Source: Methylorubrum populi (GTDB lineage Bacteria > Pseudomonadota > Alphaproteobacteria > Rhizobiales > Beijerinckiaceae). From it: a stretch of DNA of 64,000 nt. The DNA lies in NCBI RefSeq assembly GCF_002355515.1, contig NZ_AP014809.1, forward strand, positions 2,132,501 to 2,196,500, read 5' to 3'. The notes below the pieces were generated by a model. That model saw nothing but the letters and a program-made list of their open reading frames with translations, was not told where the DNA came from and did not search any database. How positions within the stretch are numbered: position 1 is the first letter of the stretch; each line of letters begins with the position of its first letter. The translations under genes and the position numbers were made by a program. Shown here one piece after another: positions 8,141-16,524 of the stretch.

Positions 8141-10516
8141 ATGGCCGGCCAGAAGGTTGCCTTTGTCGCGTACTCGTCCCGTGACCCGGCCGTGGCAGGG
8201 CTAATCTTAGAAGGCGTCAGGCATGCGAATGCGGTCTCCGCTCAGCCTGTCCGCTACGAGCCATGGGTTTTCAACGACATCGCGGGCAATCCACTGATCT
8301 CCCCGATCCTCGCGAAGATCGACGAGGCGCCCTTCGTCGTCGCTGACATCAGCTATCTCAACCTGAACGTGGTCTACGAAGTGGGGTTCACGGTCGGACG
8401 CGGCAAGCGCGCGTTCCTGATCCGGCATTCTGGGACGGTCGGAGACCGCGGCGTCGCGAAGGAGGCGGGCATCTTCGATACCCTGGGCTATCACGAGTAC
8501 GGCTCGGCGGATGACCTAAGGAACCGGCTCACGAGCCACGTCGACGAGGCCGCGCTGCCCTTCAACCTCACGCTCGACCGCAAGGCCCCGGTCTACCTCA
8601 TCGAGCCACCGACCCGGACGGCCGCGGCGATCATGGTAGTCTCTCGGGTGAAGAAGGCTGGCTACCGCTACCGCAGCTTCATGCCGACCGAGGACACCCG
8701 GTTGGCCGCGGCGGACGCGGTCCGGCAGGTCTCGGCCTCGGCCGGCATCGTCCTCCTGCTGCAGCAGCCTGAGCTGGAGGGCGCTGAAGTTCACAATGTG
8801 CGAGCATTGTTCGTCGCGGGCCTCGCTCACGGGATGGGCAAGCCGACCCTGATCCTGTGCCCGGCGGGCTATGACGCTCCCCTCGACATCCGGGACGCCG
8901 TACGCACGTACCGCTTTCCGGACGACATCACTGACCGGGTCGCGGATTTCTGTCCGAGCATCAACGACCACTTGCAACAGGCGGACACGTCCCCAATCGA
9001 GACCGGCGGGCTGTTGCAGAGCATGTCAATCGGGGACCCGACCGCTGAGAACGAGATGACGACACTGTCGCAGTACTTCCTCAAGACCAGTCAGTACGAC
9101 CGGGCCCTGCGGGGCGACGTGAACCTCGTGGTTGGCCGCAAGGGATCGGGCAAGACCGCACTCTTCATCCGCGTCCGTGACAAGATCCGGGCGGACAAGC
9201 GCAACATCGTGGTCGACCTCAAGCCCGAGGGCTACCAGCTGCTCAAGCTCAAGGACGACATCCTCTCCTACCTGACCGAGGGCGCGCGCCAACACTTGAT
9301 TACCGCGTTCTGGGAGTACCTCATCCTGTTGGAGGTCACCTATAAGCTCCTAGAAAAGGACCGAGGGACCTACAAATTTAATCACGAAATCAACGCATTA
9401 TACCTTGAGCTCGATGCGGCCTACCGCGTGGACAACTTTTCGGCCGAGGGCGATTTCTCCGAGCGGCTGCTGACGCTGTCACAACGGATTGGCGACCAGT
9501 ACGCCGCCCGGTACGGCCACGAAGACGGGCGGAAGCTAACCTCGCAGCAGGTCACCGAGCTGCTTTACACCCACGACCTTCGTGCCCTGCGGGACCGGGT
9601 ATCGCGTTACTTGGAAAAGAAGGGGACTGTCTGGGTCCTATTTGACAATTTGGACAAGGGCTGGTCCACCCAGGGCGTCGACGTGATCGATGCCATTGCG
9701 CTGCGCTGTTTGATCGACGCGGGCCGTAAGGTCGAACGGGAGATGCAGCGCGCCGGCCACCAGTTCCGCTGCATCGTGTTCGTGCGTAACGACGTCTACG
9801 AGCACCTCATGGCCAACTCGGCCGATTACGGCAAGGAGATGCGGGCAACCCTCGACTGGACCGATCCGGACCTGCTGCGCGAGATGCTGCGCTTGCGCCT
9901 GGTCTCCGGCCTCGACGGGAAAGCGGCAGAGGTATCGTTCGAGCAGATCTGGCCGACTATCTGCGCCTCCCACTTCCGGGGGGAGGAGAGTTCGGCCTTC
10001 ATTATCGAGCGCTCGCTCATGCGGCCACGCAACGTCCTGAAAATTTTCAACCACGCCCGAGGCTTTGCCACAAACTTCAGCCGCCTCCGGATCAGCGAGG
10101 AGGACATCCAGAAGGGGATGCGGGCCTACTCGCAGGATCTGCTAATCGAGCTTGACAGAGAACTTAGCGACGTGCAGCCCGCGGCAAAGGACCTGCTCTA
10201 CCACTTCATCGACGCTCCGAGCGTGCTCGACGCCGCCGCGCTGGGGCGCATTGTAGAGGAGGCGGGCATCGAGGCGGCGGGCGCAGAGGGCGTGACCGAC
10301 TTCCTGCTCTACTATGGGGTTCTCGGCGTCCGGACCGGGGACACTGACTTCTTCATATTCAACGTCGCCTACGACCTCAAGGCGCTGAAGATCCGGGCCA
10401 AGCGCGGGGGGGCCAACACGCTTTACCTTATCAATCCGGCATTCGGACCGGCTCTCGGTTTGAAGGAGTTCAAGGACAGCGTCGTCGATCTCGATGAGCC
10501 GGCCCTGCCGCTCTGA
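8141..10516 (+). CDS. Putative defence ATPase with two TIR/SLOG-like N-terminal domains
   Basis: 791 residues from the ATG at 8141, chosen because GGGAGGGGG stands just before it; an in-frame upstream start would add 14 residues without a ribosome site. Residues 1-120 have the pattern VAFVAYSSRD...VVADISYLNLNVVYEVGF, typical of TIR-like or nucleoside 2-deoxyribosyltransferase-like Rossmann domains. Residues about 145-260 form a second, similar Rossmann-like unit (APVYLIEPPTRTAAAIMVVSR, KPTLILCP). A P-loop NTPase follows: Walker A GRKGSGKTALF near 331 and Walker B-like VWVLFDNLDKGW near 497, then a helical C-terminus. Such sensor/effector plus STAND-type ATPase layouts are common in single-gene abortive-infection defences. 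The assignment to antiphage defence is inference from architecture and neighbours; the exact family is not recognised. Confidence 0.75.
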   Translation: MAGQKVAFVAYSSRDPAVAGLILEGVRHANAVSAQPVRYEPWVFNDIAGNPLISPILAKIDEAPFVVADISYLNLNVVYEVGFTVGRGKRAFLIRHSGTVGDRGVAKEAGIFDTLGYHEYGSADDLRNRLTSHVDEAALPFNLTLDRKAPVYLIEPPTRTAAAIMVVSRVKKAGYRYRSFMPTEDTRLAAADAVRQVSASAGIVLLLQQPELEGAEVHNVRALFVAGLAHGMGKPTLILCPAGYDAPLDIRDAVRTYRFPDDITDRVADFCPSINDHLQQADTSPIETGGLLQSMSIGDPTAENEMTTLSQYFLKTSQYDRALRGDVNLVVGRKGSGKTALFIRVRDKIRADKRNIVVDLKPEGYQLLKLKDDILSYLTEGARQHLITAFWEYLILLEVTYKLLEKDRGTYKFNHEINALYLELDAAYRVDNFSAEGDFSERLLTLSQRIGDQYAARYGHEDGRKLTSQQVTELLYTHDLRALRDRVSRYLEKKGTVWVLFDNLDKGWSTQGVDVIDAIALRCLIDAGRKVEREMQRAGHQFRCIVFVRNDVYEHLMANSADYGKEMRATLDWTDPDLLREMLRLRLVSGLDGKAAEVSFEQIWPTICASHFRGEESSAFIIERSLMRPRNVLKIFNHARGFATNFSRLRISEEDIQKGMRAYSQDLLIELDRELSDVQPAAKDLLYHFIDAPSVLDAAALGRIVEEAGIEAAGAEGVTDFLLYYGVLGVRTGDTDFFIFNVAYDLKALKIRAKRGGANTLYLINPAFGPALGLKEFKDSVVDLDEPALPL

Positions 10517-10925
10517 CGCCGGCGGACGCCCGGACTGAGGCCCCGCCCTTACGTTCAAGATATCTCGCGTTACGCCCGCTTATGTGCAGGATATGACGTC
10601 CCCCGACGCTCGGCGGGCCAGCCGTATGCGCAACCGCCCGGGCTTGCCGCCGTCCCGACCGGGTGACCCCTGATGGCCGGAAAACACGACCCGTCGGCAG
10701 GGTATCGGGTAGCGCTAACCCGATACCTCGCGCGCGAACGAACCGGGCCACTGCCAGGCTGTTATGTCACCGGTCCGGTCTGGCCCCGTCGGGCGTCGAT
10801 GGCCGCGAGGCGGCTTGGAAGCCGGTGCTTCGGCGGGCTAGCCTTCCGACGATACGAACTCGGCGCCGGCCGGCGCACGCCTCATCACCGACGTGACTTG
10901 GCCTCCACGACCTTGAGCGACCACG
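10517..10925. other. Intergenic region upstream of three-gene ATPase/nuclease system
   Basis: About 410 bases with no convincing gene. It contains the long inverted repeat at 10701-10727. Presumably it holds the promoter for the genes starting at 10926. Confidence 0.4.
10701..10727. repeat. Ten-base inverted repeat, left copy of module-flanking palindrome
   Basis: Arms GGTATCGGGT and ACCCGATACC are perfectly complementary around AGCGCTA, about 200 bases upstream of the three-gene system. The first 20 bases recur with 18 matches at 15755, just after the original end of the same system. It could be an operator, a transcription terminator without a T-run, or a recombination/mobility site. Confidence 0.6.
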
Positions 10926-11603
10926 ATGGACGGGCAGCCCGAGACGACCACGAGCCCTGACGCGACCCGTCCTGCGCGGGGCGGACCGGCCAAGCCGCAG
11001 ATCGGGTTCCACCATCGCGACGCGGTGCGCCTCCTGTACATCCTGGCACTCGGGAGCGAGGAGGCCGCACATGATAGTCGCATCTTCCGCGGCGAGAAGC
11101 GGGCGATGGCCATCGACTTCCTCGTCCGCTACCCGGATTACCTGGCCGACGAGCTCCTGACCCGCTTCGAGACCGAGGGCGATCCTGCCGGCCTGGATGC
11201 CGCGTCCGACATCTTCGACGCCGACGAGCCGGACCTTCGCACGGTTGCGATGGTTCGCTGGCGCCGCGGGGCCTTCCAGAACATCGAGATGCCGCTCTCG
11301 ATCCTCGCGGCGCATGGCTTGGTGCGTCCGCTGAAGCAGACCGCCGGGCAGCGCCGGCACGACTTCATCGTCCTTCCGGCCGCGTTCGCGTTCATCGAGC
11401 GGATCGAGCGCGAGCAGCCGAGCCTTGGCTGGTACAGGTCGCGGGTCGAGCTTGTAATGACGCTGACCGGCTTCCGGAGCGGCTCCGACCTGAAGGGCGA
11501 CCAGTACCTCCATCCCGAGTACCGCGACGCCCGCCATGGGACCGAGATCCCGTCCATCAAGGAGCGCGTCCTGGCCCGGCTCCGGAGCCTCAGAGGACGA
11601 TAA
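10926..11603 (+). CDS. Small middle component of three-gene SMC-like ATPase system
   Basis: 225 residues, no signal or membrane segment, mostly helical with a likely winged-helix fold in the centre (FQNIEMPLSILAAHGLVRPL followed by RRHDFIVLPAAFAFIERIE). The stop overlaps the next gene's start (TAATG), so it is translationally coupled to the ATPase gene. A small helical or wHTH protein directly before an SMC/ABC ATPase matches the middle component of the ABC three-component (ABC-3C) defence systems, and it is in the size range of LmuC in Lamassu. That equivalence is inferred from size and order, not from sequence homology I could test. The start is the first ATG; its ribosome site is weak, so a nearby start is possible. 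Confidence 0.65.
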   Translation: MDGQPETTTSPDATRPARGGPAKPQIGFHHRDAVRLLYILALGSEEAAHDSRIFRGEKRAMAIDFLVRYPDYLADELLTRFETEGDPAGLDAASDIFDADEPDLRTVAMVRWRRGAFQNIEMPLSILAAHGLVRPLKQTAGQRRHDFIVLPAAFAFIERIEREQPSLGWYRSRVELVMTLTGFRSGSDLKGDQYLHPEYRDARHGTEIPSIKERVLARLRSLRGR

Positions 11604-13576
11604 TGAGCACGCAAGCCACGGCAGCGGAGTGGATCGAAGCCATCGCCGGAAAGGCATTTCTGCCGGTGCCGGTCGTGCAGGAGGTGCTCGACCGGCACGC
11701 CGTCGAGCCGCAATCCACCTTGCCCCGAAGAAAGAGCCTCCGCATCCGCTCCGTCACGCTGGAGGGTGTCAAGGAGGGCACCGTCGCCGACGGCCCGTTC
11801 GGCCGGACCTTCACCTTCGGTCCCGGGCTCTGGGCCATCGTTTCGGACCAGAACTTCAGGGGCAAGTCGACCCTGCTGGGCGTGATCCAAGGGGGCATCC
11901 GCGGCGACATCCACGAACGCGTGAAGCCGGACGTGTGGCGATGGCTGAGCAAGGCGGAGGTCGTCTTCGAGGCCAACGGCATCGGCCATCGGCTCCTCGT
12001 CACGAAGGATGCGGGCGACCCCGACAAGGGCGCGGCCGGCAGCTTCAGCCGCGAACAGGACGGCGGGTGGTTCACCCTGTACGAGGGCACGGTCGGGAAG
12101 CCCTTAGAACGCGCCGTCGAGGACGCCATGCTGGCGGAGTTCGGGTTCGCCAGGTTCCACGCCCACAACGAGAAGGACGGCAGCCACACCCATGGCTGGC
12201 CGGTCATCGCGTCGGCGCTATTCGTCGACGGTCCAGGCAAGGCCGTGTTCGGCGAGCTGCTGGTCGATGCCATCCCGCTGAGGCTGCTGCAGATGTTCAT
12301 GGGCCTGCCGTGGGTCAGCACCTACACGGCTGCCGCGACGGCGCTGAGGCGGTTGAGGGCGACGAAGGCCGAGCGTCCCACCGCCTCTCGCGGCCTCGGG
12401 AACAGGCTCCGGACTAGCCTCGACGCGGTCGACGCCTCTCTTTCGTCCGCGCGCGGCCGGGTCCGCCCCGGGCCCGACCGTGCCGTCCTGCGGGCCACGA
12501 TGCTTGAGCAGGACCGTCGGCTGCTGGCCCTGCGCGAGGGGATCGAGGAGACGCGGCAGGAGGCGGTCAGGGTGGACCGCCAGTTGCAGGGCGCGACGAC
12601 CCTGCTCCTCGAAACGCGGAGGGCCTTGCAGCAACTCAGGGACGAGCGGGCAGCCGGCGTGGTGCTCCGGACCTTGCGCCCCGTCTGCTGCCCCTCGTGC
12701 GATGCCGGCATCGACCACAACCGGCATTCGCGGGCGGACGAGGGTTCTACCTGCGCCTTATGCGGCACGCGCCAGGCACCGGACGAGGACGAGGACGCGT
12801 TGCGGCTGGAGGAGTTGCAGCGGGACGTCGACGACGTTGAGGTCAATGTCGCGGAGCTGAGCGCCCAGGCGACCAAGGCGCAGGCGTCGCAGCGGGGGGC
12901 CGAGGCGGAGCTTTCCAAGGCCATCGAGGCGTCGCGCGCCACCGAAGCCGCCTTGCGGGCCGAGGGCTCCGCCGACCTAGAGATGGAGATCCGGGGCCTT
13001 GAGGCCCAGCGCGAGCAACTCCTCGCGCTGATCGCGGCCGAGGAGGAAGAGGAGGAGAAGGAAGAGGCTGCCACCGGCGCTCATGACGAGGCAGTGCTCC
13101 AGGCCGCCGAGGAGGTGACCAAGGATCTCTACGACGGGCTCGCGCGCGAGATCCTCGCCGACGTGTCGAGGGAGATCACCACGCTGTCCCGTTCGTTCGG
13201 CGTCCAGAACATCGAGAGCATGGACTGGGGCACCGGGGGGGCGATGCGGATCGTGCAGGGCAAGGCTCCGACCAGCTTCGGGAGGCTGTCCCCGGGAGAG
13301 AACCTGCGCGTGCGCATCGCGGCGGCGCTCGCCGTGATCGAGGTGGCCCGGCAACGCATGTACGGCCGGCACCCGGGCCTGCTGGTCCTGGATAGCCCGG
13401 GCGCGCAGGAGATGGCGCCCGCCGACTTCGCCGCGTTGCTGTCGCGCGTGCACGAGGCTATCCAGAGCGCGGGGGACATCCAGATCATCGTCGGCGCCCG
13501 TGCGGACCCGACGCTCCTCGACGTTGTCCCATGCGATCACGTGACCCACGCTCATGGCGAGCGATTCCTTTTCTGA
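11603..13576 (+). CDS. SMC/Rad50-like ABC ATPase with zinc-hook motif
   Basis: 657 residues. The N-terminal head has IVSDQNFRGKSTLLG, in which GKST is Walker A (Gly87-Lys88-Ser89), but the first glycine of GxxxxGK is replaced by Asp. Two coiled-coil stretches (about 285-350 and 395-520, including a run of glutamates) flank a double CxxC: Cys363-P-S-Cys366 and Cys384-A-L-Cys387, a Rad50-type zinc hook. The C-terminal head has the signature LSPGENLRVRIA (near 561) and Walker B LLVLDSP (near 595). It is coupled to both neighbours by overlapping starts and stops. Proteins of this kind sense foreign DNA ends or replication forks in Lamassu, ABC-3C and related antiphage systems. The role here is inferred. 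Confidence 0.8.
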   Translation: MSTQATAAEWIEAIAGKAFLPVPVVQEVLDRHAVEPQSTLPRRKSLRIRSVTLEGVKEGTVADGPFGRTFTFGPGLWAIVSDQNFRGKSTLLGVIQGGIRGDIHERVKPDVWRWLSKAEVVFEANGIGHRLLVTKDAGDPDKGAAGSFSREQDGGWFTLYEGTVGKPLERAVEDAMLAEFGFARFHAHNEKDGSHTHGWPVIASALFVDGPGKAVFGELLVDAIPLRLLQMFMGLPWVSTYTAAATALRRLRATKAERPTASRGLGNRLRTSLDAVDASLSSARGRVRPGPDRAVLRATMLEQDRRLLALREGIEETRQEAVRVDRQLQGATTLLLETRRALQQLRDERAAGVVLRTLRPVCCPSCDAGIDHNRHSRADEGSTCALCGTRQAPDEDEDALRLEELQRDVDDVEVNVAELSAQATKAQASQRGAEAELSKAIEASRATEAALRAEGSADLEMEIRGLEAQREQLLALIAAEEEEEEKEEAATGAHDEAVLQAAEEVTKDLYDGLAREILADVSREITTLSRSFGVQNIESMDWGTGGAMRIVQGKAPTSFGRLSPGENLRVRIAAALAVIEVARQRMYGRHPGLLVLDSPGAQEMAPADFAALLSRVHEAIQSAGDIQIIVGARADPTLLDVVPCDHVTHAHGERFLF

Positions 13577-15566
13577 GCCTGGCTCCGTGGCGCCGTCCGA
13601 CCTGATCAGACGCCTTCTCGACGACGGCGACGCGCAAGACCTCGGCGACATCCCGGTCGACGAGCTCGCCGCGGCGGCCGCCGATCATGCGGCGGAAGTC
13701 GAGGGCGCGCGCCTCTTCGTCATCCTCGCCGAACATCCGCGAGCCGAGGCAACCACGAAGGCCCTGGTCGCGGTGGCGGAGAACGCCGACGTGCTCGCCA
13801 TGATGGAGATTGCGTCTTGGCTTGGGCGCGGCGGGCAGGTTCCGCCGACGCACCGCCAAGGGCTCGGCCGGGTTTTCCTGGAACGGGCCGCCGACAGGTC
13901 GGCCCACTATGGCACCCGCTCCCAGGCGCTGAAGGCGGCGATGATCATGGCCCAGTCGGAGCGGTCGCTGCTCCGGCGCCTCCAAGCCGACCTCCTCGAT
14001 CTCGACCCGTCGGACGACGGCATCTATCTCCGCCATGCGGCCAGGGTTGCCGGGGCCGTGCTGGCCCACGAGCCCGCCGACGACTTGCGCCACAAGCTGA
14101 CGGAACTCGCGGATGTCGAGGACGCGGAGGACGAAGCCGCGGTCGAGCTCGGCCTCGATGCGCTGAGAACGGGGCTCGGCGCCACCACGCCGAAAACGGC
14201 GCTCGACGCCTTCGGGCGGGCCCGGGGCTGGTTTGCGCGTGCCGAGGACGCGACCGAGACGCGCCTCGATGCCCGGCTTTACCGGAACTGCCTCGACATG
14301 CTGGTGGCCTTCCAGGAAGGCCGTACCGGCGAGGATCTCCCAGAGCGGATCGACACCGTCACGCGATCGGCCTTCGAGTACACCGCCTACCTCACCGTGA
14401 ATGACCGCGAGCCCGAGACGTCGTCCTGGCTCACGGCGAAGGACCTCGAACGCGTCCACTGGACTTCGCTCGCGCTCCGCCTCGGGGCGGTCACGGACAA
14501 GATCTCCCGCTCGGCGTGGCTCAAAGTCGCCGCGGTCATGGAGGAGGAGCTTCTGTCCGTCTATGCCGCGAGCCGTACCATGTTCCGGCGAGGGTCCGAC
14601 GGCGGGCTAGAGCAGGTCGTGCGCCCGATGATCGTGGGCGCGATGCAGCGCGAGCTTCGTTCCCTGGACATCCTGGAGCACTGGATAGAGGAGAACGCCG
14701 GGTCCGCTTACCTGCCGGAGGCGATGTCCCTCGGGGACCTCGTGGGCCAAGCCCGGGTAGACCTCGTCACCCACCGCCCTTCCGGGGCGGCGGACGGGAG
14801 CTCACCGACCGCCGCCATCATTGAGCACCTCCCGGCGCAGGTACGCGAGACCGTCTCGGCCCGCATCGAGGCCGATGCCGTCATCCTGTACGACGAGACC
14901 GTATCCAGGACCGTCGACGAGGTGCTTGGGACAGCCCTTGCCGCCCTCGCCGGGAATGTCGACTACGGGGGGCGAGAGGATGTCCGGAGCTTCGTCGATG
15001 TACTGCTCCTAGAGGTCACACGCTTCGTCGTCTCGCGGTACAACCTCAGCAAGGCAACGTATCCCGGCGTCGCCTATCTCTTCAATCGTGACGCGGACAA
15101 CCCGCCGCTGGAAGCCGATCTCCAGCATGACTTCGTCAACTTCCTCATGGGTTCGCGGCTCGCGGAGATCTGCCGACCCGAGGCCCGGGACCTCGGCGGC
15201 GGGCGCGTTGATGTCCTGTTCACCTACAGATGGATGAAGACGACGTCCGAACTGAAGCGCTCCTTCCCGAAGCTGACGCTTAGCGACTTGGTCGACCGAT
15301 ACGGCCCGCAAGCCATCTCGTATCAGGGCACGAACATCGCGCTTTCCATGCTGATGGTCCTCGACCTGCATGACCGAGCCGGAGCCCAGCCCGACATACG
15401 CGACCAGATTGGCGTCCATCATCGAACGAGGCTGTGTGAAAACGAAGACACGCTGCGAGACCGTAGAACAATCTTCTGCTTGACGAGGAGTCCAACTCGC
15501 AAGGCAGTCATGCTGATGGCGGCAATGCGTCCTTTTCGACGCTTCACACAGCGCCTTGGGGAATAA
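13554..15566 (+). CDS. PD-(D/E)XK nuclease-like effector, C-terminus replaced by MITE insertion
   Basis: As it stands the frame encodes 670 residues; it overlaps the ATPase gene by 23 bases. The N-terminal 450 residues are helical and not recognised. The C-terminal part has the restriction-endonuclease pattern GGGRVDVLF...TSELKRSF, with Asp553 and Glu566-x-Lys568 as likely catalytic residues, then a helix with Q and Y (GPQAISYQGTNIALSM). After about residue 624 the sequence turns low-complexity because a 181-base MITE (15428-15608) enters the frame. Deleting the MITE and one copy of its target duplication restores an open frame to a stop at 15738-15740, with a plausible end containing VADSSVETAVVLFRVQG. 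The catalytic core is intact, so the truncated protein could be active, altered or dead. Confidence 0.75.
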   Translation: MASDSFSEPGSVAPSDLIRRLLDDGDAQDLGDIPVDELAAAAADHAAEVEGARLFVILAEHPRAEATTKALVAVAENADVLAMMEIASWLGRGGQVPPTHRQGLGRVFLERAADRSAHYGTRSQALKAAMIMAQSERSLLRRLQADLLDLDPSDDGIYLRHAARVAGAVLAHEPADDLRHKLTELADVEDAEDEAAVELGLDALRTGLGATTPKTALDAFGRARGWFARAEDATETRLDARLYRNCLDMLVAFQEGRTGEDLPERIDTVTRSAFEYTAYLTVNDREPETSSWLTAKDLERVHWTSLALRLGAVTDKISRSAWLKVAAVMEEELLSVYAASRTMFRRGSDGGLEQVVRPMIVGAMQRELRSLDILEHWIEENAGSAYLPEAMSLGDLVGQARVDLVTHRPSGAADGSSPTAAIIEHLPAQVRETVSARIEADAVILYDETVSRTVDEVLGTALAALAGNVDYGGREDVRSFVDVLLLEVTRFVVSRYNLSKATYPGVAYLFNRDADNPPLEADLQHDFVNFLMGSRLAEICRPEARDLGGGRVDVLFTYRWMKTTSELKRSFPKLTLSDLVDRYGPQAISYQGTNIALSMLMVLDLHDRAGAQPDIRDQIGVHHRTRLCENEDTLRDRRTIFCLTRSPTRKAVMLMAAMRPFRRFTQRLGE

Positions 15567-15608
15567 CCTTCTGCCGCAACCGATACCTCTCACGTTTTCA
15601 CACGGCCT
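15428..15608. mobile_element. MITE with IS1182-like ends, inserted in nuclease gene
   Basis: Left end GAGGCTGTGTGAAAACG and right end GTTTTCACACGGCCT are inverted copies and match the ends of the two full IS1182-family elements at 48164 and 49751 (AGGCTGTGTGAAAACGC and GCGTTTCCACACGGCCT). The interior of about 150 bases contains no transposase and does not resemble the full element. CGAAC is repeated on both sides (15423-15427 and 15609-15613). An extra internal TTCACACAGCGCC (15543-15555) resembles another element end. Insert plus duplication is 186 bases, a multiple of three. A non-autonomous derivative mobilised by the IS1182 transposase is the simplest reading. Confidence 0.8.
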
Positions 15609-15754
15609 CGAACCGTTGCGGACAGCTCGGTGGAGACCGCAGTCGTCCTTTTCCGGGTTCAAGGGAAGCGGCATACCCCGTCGGATGTCCCGGAAGCCGC
15701 CCTAACACCATCAGGGGCCAACCAAGCGAGCGACGAGTAGCCGCTCGTGCATGA

Positions 15755-15781
15755 GGTATTGGGTAGCGCAAACCGATATGG
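15755..15781. repeat. Degenerate right copy of module-flanking palindrome
   Basis: GGTATTGGGTAGCGCAAACC matches the first 20 bases of the palindrome at 10701 at 18 positions, and the remaining GATAT follows with a one-base shift. It begins 15 bases after the original stop codon of the nuclease gene (15740). The two copies bracket the three-gene system. Confidence 0.5.
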
Positions 15782-15971
15782 CGGCCCCTCATCGCTCTAG
15801 GTTGCTCCAGTGCGGAACTTCGATGCGTGGGAGCAATACACTCGCTGGGGCTATCATCACCAGCGTCTCAACCGACGCTGCCAGCGGCAAACCCCGACCG
15901 TTTACCATGCCTCCAAGCGGGCCTTCCCTCGGCCGGTGCCTGGGCCTATCTTAAGGGTGTGCACAAAACGA

Positions 15972-16121
15972 CCCCTGACCTAGTGCTCAGGGATGACACA
16001 TCGTGAGCGATACCGCCGGTGAGATGACCTACCCCCTGCCCTCGTGCGCAGGGATGACACCGTGTCTTTTACAGCCTTAAAGTGATCAAGACTTACCCGC
16101 CCTAGTGCGCGAGGATGTTCA
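15972..16121. CRISPR. Decayed CRISPR-like array, three repeats, two 33-base spacers
   Basis: Repeat 1 (15972-15999) and repeat 2 (16033-16060) are 28 bases long with 25 identical positions. Both have the form CCCCTG..CT.GTGC.CAGGG followed by ATGACAC, with a short internal dyad (CCTGA...TCAGG, CCTGC...GCAGG). Their starts are exactly 61 bases apart. A third, worn copy (16094-16121, core CGCCCTAGTGCGCGAGGATG) lies exactly 61 bases further. A period of 61 with 28-base repeats ending like GGGATGA fits type I-E arrays. There are no cas genes in the window, and only three units, so this is a relic or an orphan mini-array. Three imperfect repeats by chance or another repeat family remain possible. 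Confidence 0.5.
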
Positions 16122-16125
16122 GAGG

Positions 16126-16150
16126 GCCCCGGGGCGATGCCGGGGCTTTT
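16126..16150 (+). terminator. Intrinsic terminator after CRISPR-like repeats
   Basis: GCCCCGG (16126-16132) pairs with CCGGGGC (16140-16146) around a seven-base loop and is followed by TTTT. It lies directly after the third CRISPR-like repeat and could end transcription across the relic array. Confidence 0.65.
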
Positions 16151-16247
16151 CTCGTTTTAGGCCTTCCGCACGCGGGCTTGCCCCGGGCCCTGGCCGGCGC
16201 GAGGATGCGGGAACGCCCAACGATCCGGACCACCCCGAGTCCGCGCC

Positions 16248-16463
16248 ATGCGGGAGCGCTGGCATGCCCTCAGTGATCCCGAGGTATGGGAGCGCCCCCC
16301 GGCCGATGCGCTCGCGGACGAGACGAGCTACGACGCCGAGACTGCCCTGCGGGTCCTGCGGGGCATGACACCGCCGAAGCGACGGGCCGGCTTCTTTCAG
16401 GATGGCCGCTCGGCTGCCCGACCAAGCCCGGTGCGGCATAGGCTCTTTACTCGCGGCACATAA
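16248..16463 (+). CDS. Possible small unknown protein
   Basis: 71 residues beginning MRERWHALSDPEVWERPPAD. The sequence is hydrophilic and reads like a real protein in its first 45 residues (YDAETALRVLRG), then becomes arginine/proline-rich. No ribosome site is clear and no family is recognised. It may be a fragment of an older gene in the region between the two defence systems. Low certainty. Confidence 0.25.
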   Translation: MRERWHALSDPEVWERPPADALADETSYDAETALRVLRGMTPPKRRAGFFQDGRSAARPSPVRHRLFTRGT

Positions 16464-16524
16464 TTCCATGAGGAACCGCTGGGCGCTTTAATCGATTTCG
16501 TGAAAAATCATGAAAGGATCGCTC

